Part shown: in pieces, positions 1-10,071 of the stretch
Layout of the letters: every line of letters begins with the position of its first letter
Position numbering within the stretch: the stretch's first letter is position 1
Source of the DNA: Sphingomonas soli NBRC 100801
Lineage (GTDB): Bacteria; Pseudomonadota; Alphaproteobacteria; Sphingomonadales; Sphingomonadaceae
DNA length: 64,000 bases
Direction of reading: 5' to 3'
Assembly (NCBI RefSeq): GCF_001591025.1
Contig: NZ_BCTZ01000013.1
Location: 186,001-250,000 of the forward strand
Translations under genes and position numbers: made by a program
Notes under the pieces: generated by a model
The model's database searches: none
The model's input: only the letters and a program-made list of their open reading frames with translations
Told to the model about the DNA's origin: nothing

Positions 1-1576
1 ATTCGGGCAGCCGCTCGCTCCATTTGGCGTGCCGTCCCTCGATCGCGGCGGCGGCCGGGCTGTGCTTCATGCTCGCGGGCTGAACCGCGAAGCCGACCCG
101 GGACAGGCTGACCATCAGGCAGCTCTCGGTGCGTCCGTAATAGAAGGTAGCGAGCACGAAATTGTGCAGCACTGCCGCGAATGCGATCTTGGGATTGCAG
201 GCGACGGCCTCCTGAAGCGCAAGCGTGCGCTCGGCGGTAAGTTCGGAGACGAGGCGGTCGGGCAAGGGCTTCAGTCCCTCATCCTCCTCTTCGACCTGCT
301 CCAGCGACTCGCTATCGGACGCGGGCTCCACAGGCTCTTCATCGCCCCCGGCGGACCGCTCGCCTTCGCCCGGGACGGGCTCGGTCAAGGGCTCGTCCTC
401 GGCACGCACCCAACCGGCCTCGATCTCGAACGCCCCGCTCCGGTCGAACGAGACGAACACGCCGGCGATCGCCATTTCGGCAGGATGATAGCTCCAGCTG
501 CCGCCGGCGAGGGTGCCGATGCGCTCGTCGAGCTCATTCACCCGTGCGTCGACTTCGTCGGGGATGGAATCGGCTCCCGACCATTCGGCCTCGATCGCGT
601 CGGCTTCGGCCTGAAGCGTCGCCACCTCGGCGAGCTCTGCCTCGGTCGGCGGGGTGTGGATCGGCTCGATCTGGCGCATGCCGTGGCTGAAGCCATAGGG
701 CAGGTCGATCACGGTCTCGACCCATTTCCAGCCCTCGGCGCCGATGCGCTCGGCTTCGACATCCAGCTTTTCGAGCACGAGCCGGTCAAGCAGCGCGGCA
801 TCCTGCAGCCATCCGCCACGATCCTCCTCGAAAAGGTCGCGCAGCACGCAGCCACCAGCCTCGACATAGGCCTCGACGCCCACGAACCGGACGCGAGGAT
901 CGGTGGCGGCAACCGTGGACTCGGTCAGGCGGGAGCGGATGAACCAGGCCGACTGATTGGGATGCTGTTGGACCAGCTCCCAGACCTGTTCCTGCCGGGC
1001 ATGGTCGTCCGAGACGCTGAATGCCATCAGCTGCTCCAGTGTCATGCCATCCGTGGCATAGACCTCGTGCAGAGCCGGCGAAACCGCCGCGAGCTTCAGG
1101 CGCTGGCGCACGACCGCGGGAGTCACGCGAAAGCGTGCGGCGACCGTCTCGATGTCGTCGCCCTTGTCGACGAGCAGCTTCATGCCGCGGAATTCGTCGA
1201 GTGGATGGAGCGCTTCGCGGAACACGTTCTCCGCATAGCTGTCCTCCTCGGCCGAGACGGCGCTGTCGGCCGGCTTGACCACGCACGGCACAATCGCGTC
1301 GGGCGCGAGACGCTTGCGCTTGACGAGGATCTCGAGCGCGCGGAAGCGGCGACCGCCCGCCGGGACTTCGAACTTGCCCGTTTCCTGGCTTTCGGCGTCC
1401 AGCTGGGGTCGCACGCTGAGACCATTGAGCAGGCCCCGACGCTCGATATCGGCGGAGAGATCGTTGATCGTGACGCCGTTCTTGACCCGCCGGACGTTCG
1501 ACTGGGACAGGACCAGCAGGTTGAAGGGAATCCCCTGCGCAGGCGCAAGGACAAGCTTGGGTTGGCGCTTTGCCAT
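1..1576 (-). CDS. ParB-like nuclease/partition-domain protein (3' end outside window)
   Basis: I read this frame directly from the minus strand. It opens with ATG at 1576 (protein starts MAKRQPKLVLAPAQG) behind a GGAGAA ribosome site and stays open to the window edge (525 codons). ParB-family landmarks appear in order: SNVRR at residues 26-30, GGRRFRAL at 74-81, ENVFREALHPLDE at 116-128 and a helix-turn-helix near 142-162. The C-terminal half has an acidic, Glu-rich stretch before a final region I cannot assign. It is much longer than chromosomal ParB (about 300 residues), and no ParA gene is visible. This family, paired with a DUF932 gene, is common on plasmids and integrative elements; a role in element maintenance or gene control is inferred. 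The next gene upstream on the same strand is the DUF932 gene, and both have the same hairpin just before their start. Confidence 0.85.
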   Translation of the reverse strand, partial: MAKRQPKLVLAPAQGIPFNLLVLSQSNVRRVKNGVTINDLSADIERRGLLNGLSVRPQLDAESQETGKFEVPAGGRRFRALEILVKRKRLAPDAIVPCVVKPADSAVSAEEDSYAENVFREALHPLDEFRGMKLLVDKGDDIETVAARFRVTPAVVRQRLKLAAVSPALHEVYATDGMTLEQLMAFSVSDDHARQEQVWELVQQHPNQSAWFIRSRLTESTVAATDPRVRFVGVEAYVEAGGCVLRDLFEEDRGGWLQDAALLDRLVLEKLDVEAERIGAEGWKWVETVIDLPYGFSHGMRQIEPIHTPPTEAELAEVATLQAEADAIEAEWSGADSIPDEVDARVNELDERIGTLAGGSWSYHPAEMAIAGVFVSFDRSGAFEIEAGWVRAEDEPLTEPVPGEGERSAGGDEEPVEPASDSESLEQVEEEDEGLKPLPDRLVSELTAERTLALQEAVACNPKIAFAAVLHNFVLATFYYGRTESCLMVSLSRVGFAVQPASMKHSPAAAAIEGRHAKWSERLPE

Positions 1577-1600
1577 GTCGGTTCTCCATGGCGGGTGGCC

Positions 1601-1615
1601 GGGAGACTCTCTCCC
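1601..1615. repeat. Leader hairpin GGGAGA-CTC-TCTCCC, copy 1
   Basis: A perfect 6-bp stem with a 3-nt loop lies 25 bases upstream of the ParB-like start codon. The identical 15-mer lies 24 bases upstream of the DUF932 start (2919-2933), and the surrounding bases (GGCCGGGAG and GCGCCGGGAG) are also alike. Because the position relative to the start codon is conserved, I infer a leader element acting on translation or transcription of both genes. It is not a terminator: there is no T tract. Confidence 0.6.
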
Positions 1616-1695
1616 AACCTTCATCCCGCCATGGGAGCGGCGCAGCCCTCTACCTCTGGGAGGGAGGGCCGCGCCGCGGGGGGAGCAGGCGTTGG

Positions 1696-2895
1696 TCAGG
1701 CAACGGCGGCCAGGATCTTCGAGGCCTTGCCTTCCAGGTCCAGTCGCGCATCCTGGTGGGGCTTGTCGCGGGCAAGCGCGGTGATCCCCTGGACGAAGTC
1801 GAAGATCGAGGCGGGTGGATGCCCCTCCTCGTCGAGCACGGTGGCGATGATCCGGCCGGTCTCCGCCCTGGAGAAGCCGCGCTTGCGCAGGAAATCGTGC
1901 CGGTCCTCGTCCGTGCGAGCGACGATCCGCTGCCGCGCAGCCAGGATGCCCGACATGAAGGGCTGCGGTGAGGACGTCGCGAAGTTCTCGAGCGCTGGTG
2001 CAGCCTCGTGCGCGAAACGGTTCGCGGCGAACTTGGAGTGCCGGATGCTGATCTCCTCGAAGCCCTCCGCGCCCCAGATGTTGCGGTTCATGCAGACCGC
2101 ACGGAGATAGAAGGAAGCCATGCCGAGCGTCTTTGCGCCGACCTCGCTGTTCCAGCAGTAGAAGCCCCGGAAGAACAGGTCGGGATCGCCATTGGGCAAC
2201 CTGCCGGCTTCGATCGGATGCGCATCATCGACCAGGAACAGGAACACGTCGCGGTCGCTCGCGTAGAGCGTGGTGGTATCCTGGGTGATCTCGACATGCG
2301 GATTATGGGTCATGGTCGACCAGTCGAGCAGACCGGGTACCTTCCAGCGCGTGTCGCCGGTGCCGTTGCCGGCGATCCGCATGACGGCTTCGACCAGCTC
2401 GTGGTCCCAGATCCGCCCATAGTCGGGACCGGTCACCGCACGCAGCTGGGTGCGCCCATCCTCGGTCTCGAGAGTCTTCATCAATTCGCCCCGGTGAGTC
2501 AGCAGCCCGTGCTGCAAGTTGATGCCGGCGAGCGGCGCAGGGAGCTGGCGCAGATAACCCGACGGCGCGCCGACCAGGCTCGCAAGCTGGCCGAACGACC
2601 AATGCGTCGGCGCGACCGGCTCGTCGCGGCCGGGCAGGATCAGGGAGAGGCGCTCGGCATCCTCGCGGCTCGCCTCCACCCGAACCTCGCGGGTCTCGAT
2701 GGTCCGGGTCGTGGCGCGCCTGGCCCGCGCGAGGGTCGCGGCGTGAAGTTCGCGCAGCGAAAGATAGCGCTCGTCGTCGGGACGCGAGAACCATTCGGAC
2801 GAAACCCGCCCAATGCGCCGGCCCCTCGAGATATCGACCTTGTAGGGTGCGGTGCGCGGTGGCGGCGCGGAAGCGTGGTTGAGGACAGTGGCCAT
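1696..2895 (-). CDS. DUF932 domain protein
   Basis: This is a 399-residue protein starting MATVLNHASAPPPRTAPYK. I chose ATG 2895 over an open extension to 2949 because GGAGAA lies at the right distance and the extension has no homology-like features. The body has the look of DUF932 (plasmid/phage-related, related to YfjQ-type proteins): an N-terminal segment with SFGQLASLVGAPSGYLRQLP, a central stretch with WKVPGLLDWSTMTHNP and FYCWNSEVGAKTLGM, then a helical C terminus. The molecular function of DUF932 is unknown. It precedes the ParB-like gene by 119 bases on the same strand, so the two are probably cotranscribed. Its long leader (2896 to about 3210) carries a hairpin, a three-hairpin repeat and an AbiEi-type operator. 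Confidence 0.88.
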   Translation of the reverse strand: MATVLNHASAPPPRTAPYKVDISRGRRIGRVSSEWFSRPDDERYLSLRELHAATLARARRATTRTIETREVRVEASREDAERLSLILPGRDEPVAPTHWSFGQLASLVGAPSGYLRQLPAPLAGINLQHGLLTHRGELMKTLETEDGRTQLRAVTGPDYGRIWDHELVEAVMRIAGNGTGDTRWKVPGLLDWSTMTHNPHVEITQDTTTLYASDRDVFLFLVDDAHPIEAGRLPNGDPDLFFRGFYCWNSEVGAKTLGMASFYLRAVCMNRNIWGAEGFEEISIRHSKFAANRFAHEAAPALENFATSSPQPFMSGILAARQRIVARTDEDRHDFLRKRGFSRAETGRIIATVLDEEGHPPASIFDFVQGITALARDKPHQDARLDLEGKASKILAAVA

Positions 2896-2918
2896 GGAAA
2901 TTCTCCGCGACGGGCGCC

Positions 2919-2933
2919 GGGAGACTCTCTCCC
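2919..2933. repeat. Leader hairpin GGGAGA-CTC-TCTCCC, copy 2
   Basis: Second copy of the hairpin seen at 1601-1615, placed in the same way ahead of the DUF932 start codon. Same sequence, same distance to the ATG (24-25 bases). Confidence 0.6.
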
Positions 2934-2977
2934 GACCCTGACCCGTCACGGCCGAACCGGCCGCCCTTTTCCTCTCC

Positions 2978-3056
2978 GGGGCGTTGCGGGGCGGAGCGCC
3001 CGCAGAAGGGGTACGGCCAGATGCGGCTGGCCGTCAGGGGAAGGCTTTCCCCTTCC
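2978..3056. repeat. Structured intergenic repeat (three hairpins), copy 1
   Basis: This 79-bp element begins GGGGCGTTGCGGGG, continues CCCGCAGAAGGGGTA and ends in a GGGGAA...TTCCCC hairpin. A second copy is at 22989-23070. The middle stem here is ACGGCCAG/CTGGCCGT; in copy 2 it is ATGGCGAG/CTCGCCAT, so two base pairs change with compensation. The element lies in the leader of the DUF932 gene, between it and the 3' end of hipA. The paired changes indicate that structure is selected; the role is unknown. Confidence 0.65.
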
Positions 3057-3125
3057 GGCATTCGGCAACACCCTAATGGCAATTCTCTGAGAGAATTGCG
3101 CGCCCTCACGCGCAGAGCCGCCGCA

Positions 3126-3143
3126 GTACGCAGCTTTACGTAC
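3126..3143. promoter_or_regulatory. Palindromic motif GTACGCAGCTTTACGTAC
   Basis: Imperfect 18-bp palindrome. Nearly the same sequence recurs at 34571-34590, again near an AbiEi-type operator. Probably a protein-binding site upstream of DUF932; the binder is unknown. Confidence 0.4.
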
Positions 3144-3178
3144 CTTTTCGGTGCTGAAGAGCGCAGGCCCGACAAGGT

Positions 3179-3206
3179 GTCCGAAATATGTATACACTTT
3201 TCGGAC
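3179..3206. promoter_or_regulatory. 28-bp operator GTCCGAAA-N12-TTTCGGAC, orphan copy
   Basis: A perfect 8-bp inverted repeat with a 12-bp spacer. The same geometry and arms occur twice in front of abiEi (34867-34894 and 34912-34939). Here it lies upstream of DUF932 on the minus strand, and its spacer includes TATACA, which could be part of a promoter. No abiE genes are beside it, so it may place the DUF932/ParB-like unit under control of an AbiEi-like regulator. Confidence 0.55.
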
Positions 3207-3266
3207 CAATCGCTTGCACTATCGAGCATATATGACAGATTGGACCCGTTATCGCGTCAGATATGA

Positions 3267-4499
3267 CTAGATAACTCTAGCAAGCTCCGCTTCGTCATGT
3301 TCGAAGGCGGGCTCGAAGCTACGCGCTTGCGCACCGCTGATGCCGGCGTCGCGCATCGCACCGCGCCAATTCTTCTCGACCGTGGTCGCCACCTCGCGGA
3401 TCAGCGCACGCGCATCGGTCGGCTTGATCTCGAAGAACTCGCAGGCCTCGAAAGCGAGCCTGATCGATCGGTCATGGGCGCCTCCTTCCAGGATCGCCGT
3501 CTCGAGATGCGGATTGCGATCGGGCGCCGGATTGACGTCGAACATCGGCGACAGCCGCCACTGGCCCCGGCCGACATAGAGGAAGCCATGGTTCTTGAGA
3601 TGGTCGTCCTTGTTCGACACCAGAATGGTGAAGATCAGGCGGCGGTAGAGCTCGACAAAATCCCGCAAGGGGTCGGCGGAATGACCGCGCATGAAGTCCA
3701 CAATCTCGGTGTAGGAGCCGAGCGCGGTGCCGCGCTTGGCAAGCGCGGTCCGCGCGGAAATATATGGAATCCGTCCCAGGCCTTGCCTGTCGAACCGCCG
3801 GAGCAGTGCGACCGGATAAGGGGTGTCGGCCAGCTCGAGCCGGACCTCCGGCACGGTGATGCCGCATTTTGCCGCGAGACGCAGAACGGCAACCTCAGCG
3901 CGCTCGACCGGCTGCTGATCGAGCACCGAAGTGAATTTGGCGAGCCACAGATGGTCGCCGTCGCGCACATTGGCCTTGGGACGGGCACCGCCCGACCCGC
4001 CCGCGCCGGCAAGCGTCGCCAGGTCCTCGGCGGAAAGCTCGGCTCCCTGTTCATAGGCGCGGGCGATCGCCGTCAGCGCTTCGAGATCGATGAGGCGCGG
4101 CACCGCATCTGCGGCGGCGCCGGTGATCACGGCACCGTCCAAATCCAGAAAGCGCAGCGCGCCCTGGCGGCAGGCATCGTCGGACAAGGTCAGATACTCG
4201 AACTCGCTCAGGCCATTGCCATAGTTGCGCTCGAGCAGCCTTCGGCCCCAACTGTCCGGCGCCGCATCGGCAAAGGCGCCACCAAGGGCATCGCGCTGCT
4301 CGCCTTGCTGGGCGGACGCATGAAACGGCCCGCCGTCGAGCGGCATGTCCGGGGAAAGATCGAAATGGCGCGGGTTGTCGACCCATGCCTGATCATAAGC
4401 GAAGCTCGAGAATTGCCGCGGCCCGGCGTGCGTGAACCGCAGCAGCCCGACCGGGACCAGCGCGTCACCCAGCGCGACCTTTGCGCGATAGTCCGCCAT
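3267..4499 (-). CDS. hipA: HipA-family serine/threonine kinase toxin
   Basis: A 410-residue HipA-type kinase, the toxin of a type II toxin-antitoxin pair. Known HipA proteins phosphorylate aminoacyl-tRNA synthetases and induce dormancy. Visible landmarks are the N-terminal HipA_N region (VGLLRF...SFAYDQAW), a glycine-rich GARPKA loop near residues 172-177, the catalytic loop SNKDDHLKNHGF near 293-304 and the metal-binding SPMFDVNP near 316, so the active site looks complete. The start codon overlaps the hipB stop (TGATG), which implies translational coupling with the antitoxin made first. It converges on nothing: the DUF932 leader lies downstream on the same strand. The cellular target cannot be inferred. 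Confidence 0.93.
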   Translation of the reverse strand: MADYRAKVALGDALVPVGLLRFTHAGPRQFSSFAYDQAWVDNPRHFDLSPDMPLDGGPFHASAQQGEQRDALGGAFADAAPDSWGRRLLERNYGNGLSEFEYLTLSDDACRQGALRFLDLDGAVITGAAADAVPRLIDLEALTAIARAYEQGAELSAEDLATLAGAGGSGGARPKANVRDGDHLWLAKFTSVLDQQPVERAEVAVLRLAAKCGITVPEVRLELADTPYPVALLRRFDRQGLGRIPYISARTALAKRGTALGSYTEIVDFMRGHSADPLRDFVELYRRLIFTILVSNKDDHLKNHGFLYVGRGQWRLSPMFDVNPAPDRNPHLETAILEGGAHDRSIRLAFEACEFFEIKPTDARALIREVATTVEKNWRGAMRDAGISGAQARSFEPAFEHDEAELARVI

Positions 4500-4873
4500 C
4501 AGAATGCGACGCCATCGTCATCGGATACGTCGTCCATGCTGCCGACATCGCCTTCGTCGCGCCTGCGCCGCCGCGCCGCCGGAGAGCTTCGTCCCCTTTG
4601 CGGCAGGCTGTGATCGGTCAGGGCGAGGCCAAGTTCATCGTGCCGGATATCGATCAACTCGCCGAGACGCTCGGCAAGGCCGAGCACGATCAGGACATCG
4701 GCGAGCGTTCCGATGCCGATGCCCGGCTCGCCCTTCTCCAGCCGGGTTATGGTGCTGGGAGACGCCCCGGACCGCAGCGCGAGGTCCGCCACCGACATGC
4801 GCCGCCGGAGCCGTGCCGAGCGCAGGTCATTGCCAAGCTGGCGCAATAGAGGTCGAGATTTGGGCGAGGACAT
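4499..4873 (-). CDS. hipB: HipB-type XRE antitoxin
   Basis: A 124-residue protein with a Cro/C1-type helix-turn-helix (about residues 14-70: MSVADLALRSGASPSTITRLEKG). It would neutralise HipA and repress the operon. I placed the start at ATG 4873 (MSSPKSRPLL); an in-frame ATG at 4903 adds MPVVRYICCI, and neither has a clear ribosome site. The tail is basic then acidic (RRRRRDEGDVGSMDDVSDDD), unlike the helical tail of E. coli HipB. The AT-rich upstream stretch 4874-4930, with TATATA and TATGACACAATGTGATA, is the likely promoter and operator. It sits immediately after the dnaE2 stop on the same strand. Confidence 0.85.
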   Translation of the reverse strand: MSSPKSRPLLRQLGNDLRSARLRRRMSVADLALRSGASPSTITRLEKGEPGIGIGTLADVLIVLGLAERLGELIDIRHDELGLALTDHSLPQRGRSSPAARRRRRDEGDVGSMDDVSDDDGVAF

Positions 4874-4957
4874 AATACAGCATATATAACGCACAACGGG
4901 CAATAATCAATCAGATATGACACAATGTGATAGAGACGGCGTATGCCTTCCAGTCAC

Positions 4958-4978
4958 GGCCGCACGGGCGGTGCGGCC
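4958..4978. terminator. Hairpin after dnaE2
   Basis: Stem GGCCGCAC/GTGCGGCC (8 bp, loop GGGCG) begins 10 bases beyond the dnaE2 stop codon. It has no T tract, so it is terminator-like rather than a classical intrinsic terminator. It separates the mutagenesis operon from hipBA. Confidence 0.45.
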
Positions 4979-4987
4979 TGCTAGTCC

Positions 4988-7900
4988 TTAGTCGAAATCG
5001 TGGCTGCGCACCTTGATGAGGTCTTCCGGATCGACACCGTTCGGAAAGGGCGGCGAATAGAGATCGCGGGGCCCAGGGCGCCAACCGGCTTCGCCGCGAT
5101 CGGGACTCCCGGCATGCGTTGCGCCGTCCCCGCGCCCAAACGGGATCGGCATCGCCATCCGCCCGATCGAGCGCAGCATCTCGTCGCGCGGCACCACGCG
5201 ATCGACGATGACGTGGATGACATGGCCTTCCTTCTGCAGCCGCCCGCGCAAGCTCACCATCGACGCCGACATCACCACGCGGCGCTGTTTCTCGAACCGG
5301 TCGGGCCACAGGATCCCGTTGGCGACGCCGGTTTCGTCCTCGATCGTGATGAACAGTACGCCGCGCGCCGAGCCGGGCCGCTGGCGGACCAGGATCACGC
5401 CCGCGACCTCGACATGGCGTCCGTCGCGGATGCTGCCGAGATCGGAGCAGCGCACGATCTTCTCGGCAGCGAGCTGCTCGCGCAGAAACGAAAGCGGATG
5501 CGCACGCAGCGACAGCTGCAGCGTGCGGTAATCCTGAACCACCTCGCGCCCATCGGTAAGTGGCTGCAAGGTGACCCGCGGCTCAACGCCTTCGGGCGAA
5601 AAGCCGCCCTCGCGCGCATCGGCCGCGGCGAACAGCGGCAGGGGTGCCTCGCCCAGGCCTTTCACTTTCCATAAGCCCTGACGGCGGTCCTCGGCGATGC
5701 AGTGGAACGCGTCGGCCTCGGCGAGCCGCTCGATCGCGGCGCGCGGCACGCCGGCCCGGCGCCACACTTCCTCGACGCTTTCATAAGCGAGATCGCCCCG
5801 GGCTACGGCAATCGCGGCGCCATGGACATTGGCGAGGGAACGCACCTGCCGGAACCCGAGCCGGACGGCGAGGTATCGCCCGCCGGTCGGCTCCAGCGTG
5901 CAGTCCCAATGGCTGTCATTGATCGAGACTGGCCGCACTTCGACTCCGTGCCGTCGCGCGTCCTGGACGATCTGCGCGGGCGCGTAGAAGCCCATCGGCT
6001 GCGCGTTGAGCAATGCCGCGCAGAAGACGTCGGGATGATGATGCTTCACCCAGCAGGACGCATAGGCGATCTTGGCGAAGCTGGCGGCATGGCTCTCGGG
6101 GAAGCCATAGCTTCCGAAGCCCTCGATCTGCTTGAAGGTGCGCTCGGCGAAATCCTGCGGATAGCCGCGCGCGACCATGCCGCCGACCAGCTTGTCGTAG
6201 AAATGGCTGACGCCTCCGGTCAGCTTGAAGGTCGCCATGGCGCGGCGCAGCTGATCGGCCTCGGCCGGCGTGAAGCCCGCGCCGACGATCGCGACCTTCA
6301 TCGCCTGCTCCTGGAAGAGCGGCACGCCAAGCGTCTTCTCGAGCACGGCGCGCAGCTCGGGTTTGGGATATTCGGGCTTCTCCTTGCCTTCGCGCCGGCG
6401 AAGATAGGGATGGACCATGTCGCCCTGGATCGGTCCTGGCCGCACGATCGCGACCTCGATCACCAGGTCGTAGAATTTCGTGGGCTTCATCCGCGGCAGC
6501 ATCGACATCTGGGCGCGGCTCTCGATTTGGAAGACGCCGAGCGTGTCGGCTTTCTGGATCATCTTGTAGACCTCCGGATCATCGTCCTGGAGATCGGCCA
6601 TGCCGATGCGGATGCCCTTGTCCGCCTCCAGCATGTTGAAGGCGCGGTTCATGCAGCCGAGCATACCGAGACCCAGCACATCGACCTTCATGAAGCGCAG
6701 CGCGTCGATATCGTCCTTGTCCCATTCGATGATCTGGCGGTCCTCCATCCGCGCCGGCTCGATCGGCACGAGATCGTCGAGCCGGTCCTGGGTCAGCACG
6801 AAGCCCCCTGGGTGCTGGGACAGATGCCGCGGCGTGCCGATCAGCTGGCGCGCGAGGCGCAGCGTCAGCTTGAGGCGATGGTCCTTAGAATTGAGGTTGA
6901 GGCTGGCGATCTGCTCGTCCGAGATGCCGTCCATCGACCAGCCCCAGACCAGCCCGGTCAGCATCTTGGTGAGATCGCGGGGCAGGCCGAGCGCCTTGCC
7001 GACCTCGGCGACAGCGCCACGGGTGCGATAGCGCGTCACCACCGCGGTCAGCGCGCTGCGGGTGCGGCCATAGGTCTCATAGATCCACTGGATGATCTCT
7101 TCGCGGCGCTCATGCTCGAAATCGACATCGATATCGGGCGGCTCCTTGCGCTCGCCGGAGACGAAGCGCTCGAACAGCAGCTCGTGCTGGATCGGATCGA
7201 TCGAGGTGATGCCCAACAGGTAGCAGACACAGCTGTTGGCGGCCGAGCCGCGCCCCTGGCAGAGAATGCCGCGCCTGCGGCTCTCCTCCACGATCGAGCG
7301 GACGGTCAGGAAATAGGGCGCATAGCCGAGCTGGTCGATCAACCGCAGCTCATGAGCGATCTGGTCGGCATAGGGTTTGGGAACGCCGCCGGGGAATTTA
7401 GCGGCCGCCGCGTCTTCTGTAAGGTAAGCCAGCGCTTCCTGCGCGGTCTTCCCCTCCATCACCTGCTCGTACGGATATTGGTAGCGGATTTCGCCGAGAT
7501 CGAAGGTGCACGCTCGCGCAATGTCCGCGCTCGCCGCGATCGCATCCGGAAAGTCGGCGAAGCGGCGCTCCATTTCCTCCGGCGACTTCAGGTGCCGGTC
7601 CATGAACCGCTCGCGCCGATAGCCGAGCGCGTCGACGGTGGTCTTTTCGCGGATCGCGGTCACCACGTCCTGCAGCGGCCGTGCCTCGGGCGAATGATAG
7701 AGGATGTCGCCGGTCGCGACGGCACGAACGCCGGCCGCCCGCGCCTGGGCATCCAACGCATGGAGGCGTTCGATATCATCGGGACGCCGCCGGTACGACA
7801 GCGCCAGATAGGCGCGAGAGCCGAAGACCTGCGCCAGCTCGGCGAGATGCGCACCGGTCTCGGCGTCGGACAGGTCGGGCACGAGGATCGCGACGATCCC

Positions 7901-8251
7901 CTCCGCGTGCTGCGCGACATCGCTCCAGCCGAGGATGCAAAGGCCCTTGCCGCCACGCGCCTTGCCGATCGAGAGCAGGCGCGTGAGGCGCGACCAGGCA
8001 GGACGGTCGGTCGGATAAAGCAGCAATGCCCGGCCATCGGTCAGATCGACCCGGCTGCCTGCGATCATGCGCACGCCCGTCGTCTTCTGGCCATCCCAGC
8101 CGCGGACCACGCCCGCGACCGTGCTCCAGTCGGCCAGGCCGAGCGCGGTGTGGCCCAGCAATTGCGCCGCGGCGAACAATTCCTCCGGGGCGCTCGACCC
8201 GCGCAGGAACGAGAAGTGACTGGTCACCTGAAGCTCAACATAGCTGGCCAT
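4988..8251 (-). CDS. dnaE2: Error-prone DNA polymerase DnaE2 (ImuC)
   Basis: A 1087-residue C-family polymerase alpha subunit, the size expected for DnaE2. It starts [19 protein letters not shown] (the PHP domain) at ATG 8251, whose ATG overlaps the imuB stop as TGATG. The palm motif PDIDVDF is at about 372-378, followed by DVLGLGMLG and a C-terminal OB-fold region ([29 protein letters not shown]). DnaE2 works with ImuA and ImuB in LexA-controlled translesion synthesis and damage-induced mutagenesis in many bacteria without UmuDC. It is the last gene of the imuA-imuB-dnaE2 operon. A longer open frame to 8404 lies within imuB and was not used. Confidence 0.95.
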   Translation of the reverse strand: MASYVELQVTSHFSFLRGSSAPEELFAAAQLLGHTALGLADWSTVAGVVRGWDGQKTTGVRMIAGSRVDLTDGRALLLYPTDRPAWSRLTRLLSIGKARGGKGLCILGWSDVAQHAEGIVAILVPDLSDAETGAHLAELAQVFGSRAYLALSYRRRPDDIERLHALDAQARAAGVRAVATGDILYHSPEARPLQDVVTAIREKTTVDALGYRRERFMDRHLKSPEEMERRFADFPDAIAASADIARACTFDLGEIRYQYPYEQVMEGKTAQEALAYLTEDAAAAKFPGGVPKPYADQIAHELRLIDQLGYAPYFLTVRSIVEESRRRGILCQGRGSAANSCVCYLLGITSIDPIQHELLFERFVSGERKEPPDIDVDFEHERREEIIQWIYETYGRTRSALTAVVTRYRTRGAVAEVGKALGLPRDLTKMLTGLVWGWSMDGISDEQIASLNLNSKDHRLKLTLRLARQLIGTPRHLSQHPGGFVLTQDRLDDLVPIEPARMEDRQIIEWDKDDIDALRFMKVDVLGLGMLGCMNRAFNMLEADKGIRIGMADLQDDDPEVYKMIQKADTLGVFQIESRAQMSMLPRMKPTKFYDLVIEVAIVRPGPIQGDMVHPYLRRREGKEKPEYPKPELRAVLEKTLGVPLFQEQAMKVAIVGAGFTPAEADQLRRAMATFKLTGGVSHFYDKLVGGMVARGYPQDFAERTFKQIEGFGSYGFPESHAASFAKIAYASCWVKHHHPDVFCAALLNAQPMGFYAPAQIVQDARRHGVEVRPVSINDSHWDCTLEPTGGRYLAVRLGFRQVRSLANVHGAAIAVARGDLAYESVEEVWRRAGVPRAAIERLAEADAFHCIAEDRRQGLWKVKGLGEAPLPLFAAADAREGGFSPEGVEPRVTLQPLTDGREVVQDYRTLQLSLRAHPLSFLREQLAAEKIVRCSDLGSIRDGRHVEVAGVILVRQRPGSARGVLFITIEDETGVANGILWPDRFEKQRRVVMSASMVSLRGRLQKEGHVIHVIVDRVVPRDEMLRSIGRMAMPIPFGRGDGATHAGSPDRGEAGWRPGPRDLYSPPFPNGVDPEDLIKVRSHDFD

Positions 8252-10071
8252 CAGCCGAAAAAGCCGTGCAGATACCAGCTGAGATCCCCGGTCTCGGGGA
8301 CGACGCCATCGCCGCGGCGGAACAGCCAGAAGCGCTGGCCGCCGTCCACCTCGACCCGGAAATAGTCGCGCACCGCCCAGAGCTCGCGGTCCGTCCGCCA
8401 CCATTCGCCATGGATGCGCTCGGGCCCGTCGCCGGCAATCACGCGATAGGGCTTGCCCCGCCAGGTAAAGCGCCGTGGCGCGTGGTCGGGCAGCAAGGCA
8501 ACCACATGTGACAGCAGCTCAGGGCGCGGCAGGATTCGCACCGGCCGTTTCCAGGCGGGCCAGCCCTGCGGCTCGGCCAGGGCGCCCAGACGGCGAACCG
8601 CCCGCTCGGGCACGTCACTCTGCTCGAGCCCGATGCGGAACACCGCATCCTCCCCGGCGCGCCCGGCGAGTTGGTCGATGGCGGGCGCGAGGTCCGGCTG
8701 CGCATCGCTATCGGGAATGAGCGCGCCGGCAATGCGCGCGCCCAGCGGTTCGCTGTGCGGCACGACCAGCCGCATCGCCTCGATGCCGAGCCCGGGCTCG
8801 AGCCGGTCGATCTTGAGGCCGAACATCCGGACGAGGTGGCGGGGATCGCGGGTGGCGCGTGACGCGCCGATGCCAAGATGCTGGTCGGCGCCATCGACCC
8901 GTTCAGCGGTGATCACCGCGGCACGTACGCCAAGACCTCGCGCCCGAAGCACCGCGACAAGGTCGTCGACCAGATCGGTGATCACCTGCGCGATCGCCTC
9001 AGGCGTAGCGATCGGTTCGAGCAGGCGCCGCGAGACTTCGGGCGCCTCGAACGGAATTACCGGCACGATCGGCTCGGCGGCACGGCCGAGCGCCTGGTCG
9101 AGCCGGGTGACGGTCGACAAGCCCAGCCGTTTGGCGAGCGGTCCCCGCGGCATCGGATAGAGATCGCCGACGCGTTCGAGTCCGAACCGGGCGGCGGCGG
9201 CCAGCGCCTGAGGCTCAAGGCGCAGCGCGGCAATCGGCACCCCTGCAAGCGCCGCCGCCTCCGCTCCAGGTGCGAGGATGGTGACGGCCTCCCCGCCAAA
9301 ACGGGCGATCGCATGCGCAGCGCCGGCCGTTCCCGCGACCCCCACGCGCCCGGTAAATCCGATCCGCGCGAGAAAGCGCAGCATGCGGGCACAAAAGCGT
9401 ACCTCGCCGCCGTGCAGATGGCTGGTACCCGTCAGATCGAGCCAGATCCCATCGGCGCCCGAGGGCGAGGCAATTGGCGTCCAATGCGTGACTGCGTGCA
9501 GCGCCAGCCGGTCGATCCATGCCTGGTCACCGCCTGCGTCGGCGTCGCGCACATCGAGATCACCGACCAGCGCGCGCGCATGCGCCGCCGCCATGCCGGG
9601 CACCAGGTCGAGCGCCAGTGCCACCGGACAGGCGGCAGTCACCACCTCGCGCTGGCCGATGCGCTCGATCAGCACGGTCGGGCGACCCCAGGGCAAAGTG
9701 CCAAGCGCGGCCGTCGGCATCGCCGCCCGCGCCGAACCCCGCCCCCCTTCGTCCGAAGGCATCGCGCGGAACGGGTGCTCGACCGGCTCGGAGCGCCGCC
9801 CGAGCAGCCGCATCGGCGGCTGCTGGTGCGCGGGCAGCGCCGCGATCCGCTCCGCTTCTCCTTCCCGGCCAAGCCCACCCTGCGCCCAGCGCGCGCCGGG
9901 GCGCCAGCCCCCGCCGCGCGGGACCGAACAGGCTCCGGGCTCGTCGTCGATGCTCGGCGGCAGGATCGGTGCGGGAGACCATGGCCGCTCAGGCGGCGCG
10001 GCGGTCCGCTCCAGCCGCCGCAGCCGCTCGATTGCGAGCTGGGGCAGGTAGAGCGAGGCGACCCTTGCCAT
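8251..10071 (-). CDS. imuB: ImuB, catalytically degenerate Y-family polymerase-like protein
   Basis: This 606-residue protein starts [21 protein letters not shown] and ends with the conserved C-terminal DUF6504-type segment ([19 protein letters not shown] ... WYLHGFF). ImuB resembles DinB/UmuC but lacks the catalytic acidic residues; it bridges ImuA, DnaE2 and the beta clamp. An Arg/Gly/Pro-rich insert at about residues 25-110 is longer than in most relatives. The start overlaps the imuA coding region by 83 bases and the stop overlaps dnaE2, so the three genes are translated as a block. Control is through the LexA box upstream of imuA. Confidence 0.93.
   Translation of the reverse strand: MARVASLYLPQLAIERLRRLERTAAPPERPWSPAPILPPSIDDEPGACSVPRGGGWRPGARWAQGGLGREGEAERIAALPAHQQPPMRLLGRRSEPVEHPFRAMPSDEGGRGSARAAMPTAALGTLPWGRPTVLIERIGQREVVTAACPVALALDLVPGMAAAHARALVGDLDVRDADAGGDQAWIDRLALHAVTHWTPIASPSGADGIWLDLTGTSHLHGGEVRFCARMLRFLARIGFTGRVGVAGTAGAAHAIARFGGEAVTILAPGAEAAALAGVPIAALRLEPQALAAAARFGLERVGDLYPMPRGPLAKRLGLSTVTRLDQALGRAAEPIVPVIPFEAPEVSRRLLEPIATPEAIAQVITDLVDDLVAVLRARGLGVRAAVITAERVDGADQHLGIGASRATRDPRHLVRMFGLKIDRLEPGLGIEAMRLVVPHSEPLGARIAGALIPDSDAQPDLAPAIDQLAGRAGEDAVFRIGLEQSDVPERAVRRLGALAEPQGWPAWKRPVRILPRPELLSHVVALLPDHAPRRFTWRGKPYRVIAGDGPERIHGEWWRTDRELWAVRDYFRVEVDGGQRFWLFRRGDGVVPETGDLSWYLHGFFG

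Noticed and set aside
29..2110. Long plus-strand open frame (693 codons) opposite the ParB-like and DUF932 genes
   Set aside because: It lies antisense to two genes with clear families and ribosome sites; its protein has no recognisable family and the frame follows from high GC content.
5702..8365. 887-codon plus-strand frame opposite dnaE2
   Set aside because: Antisense shadow of a well-supported polymerase gene; no family features or ribosome site.
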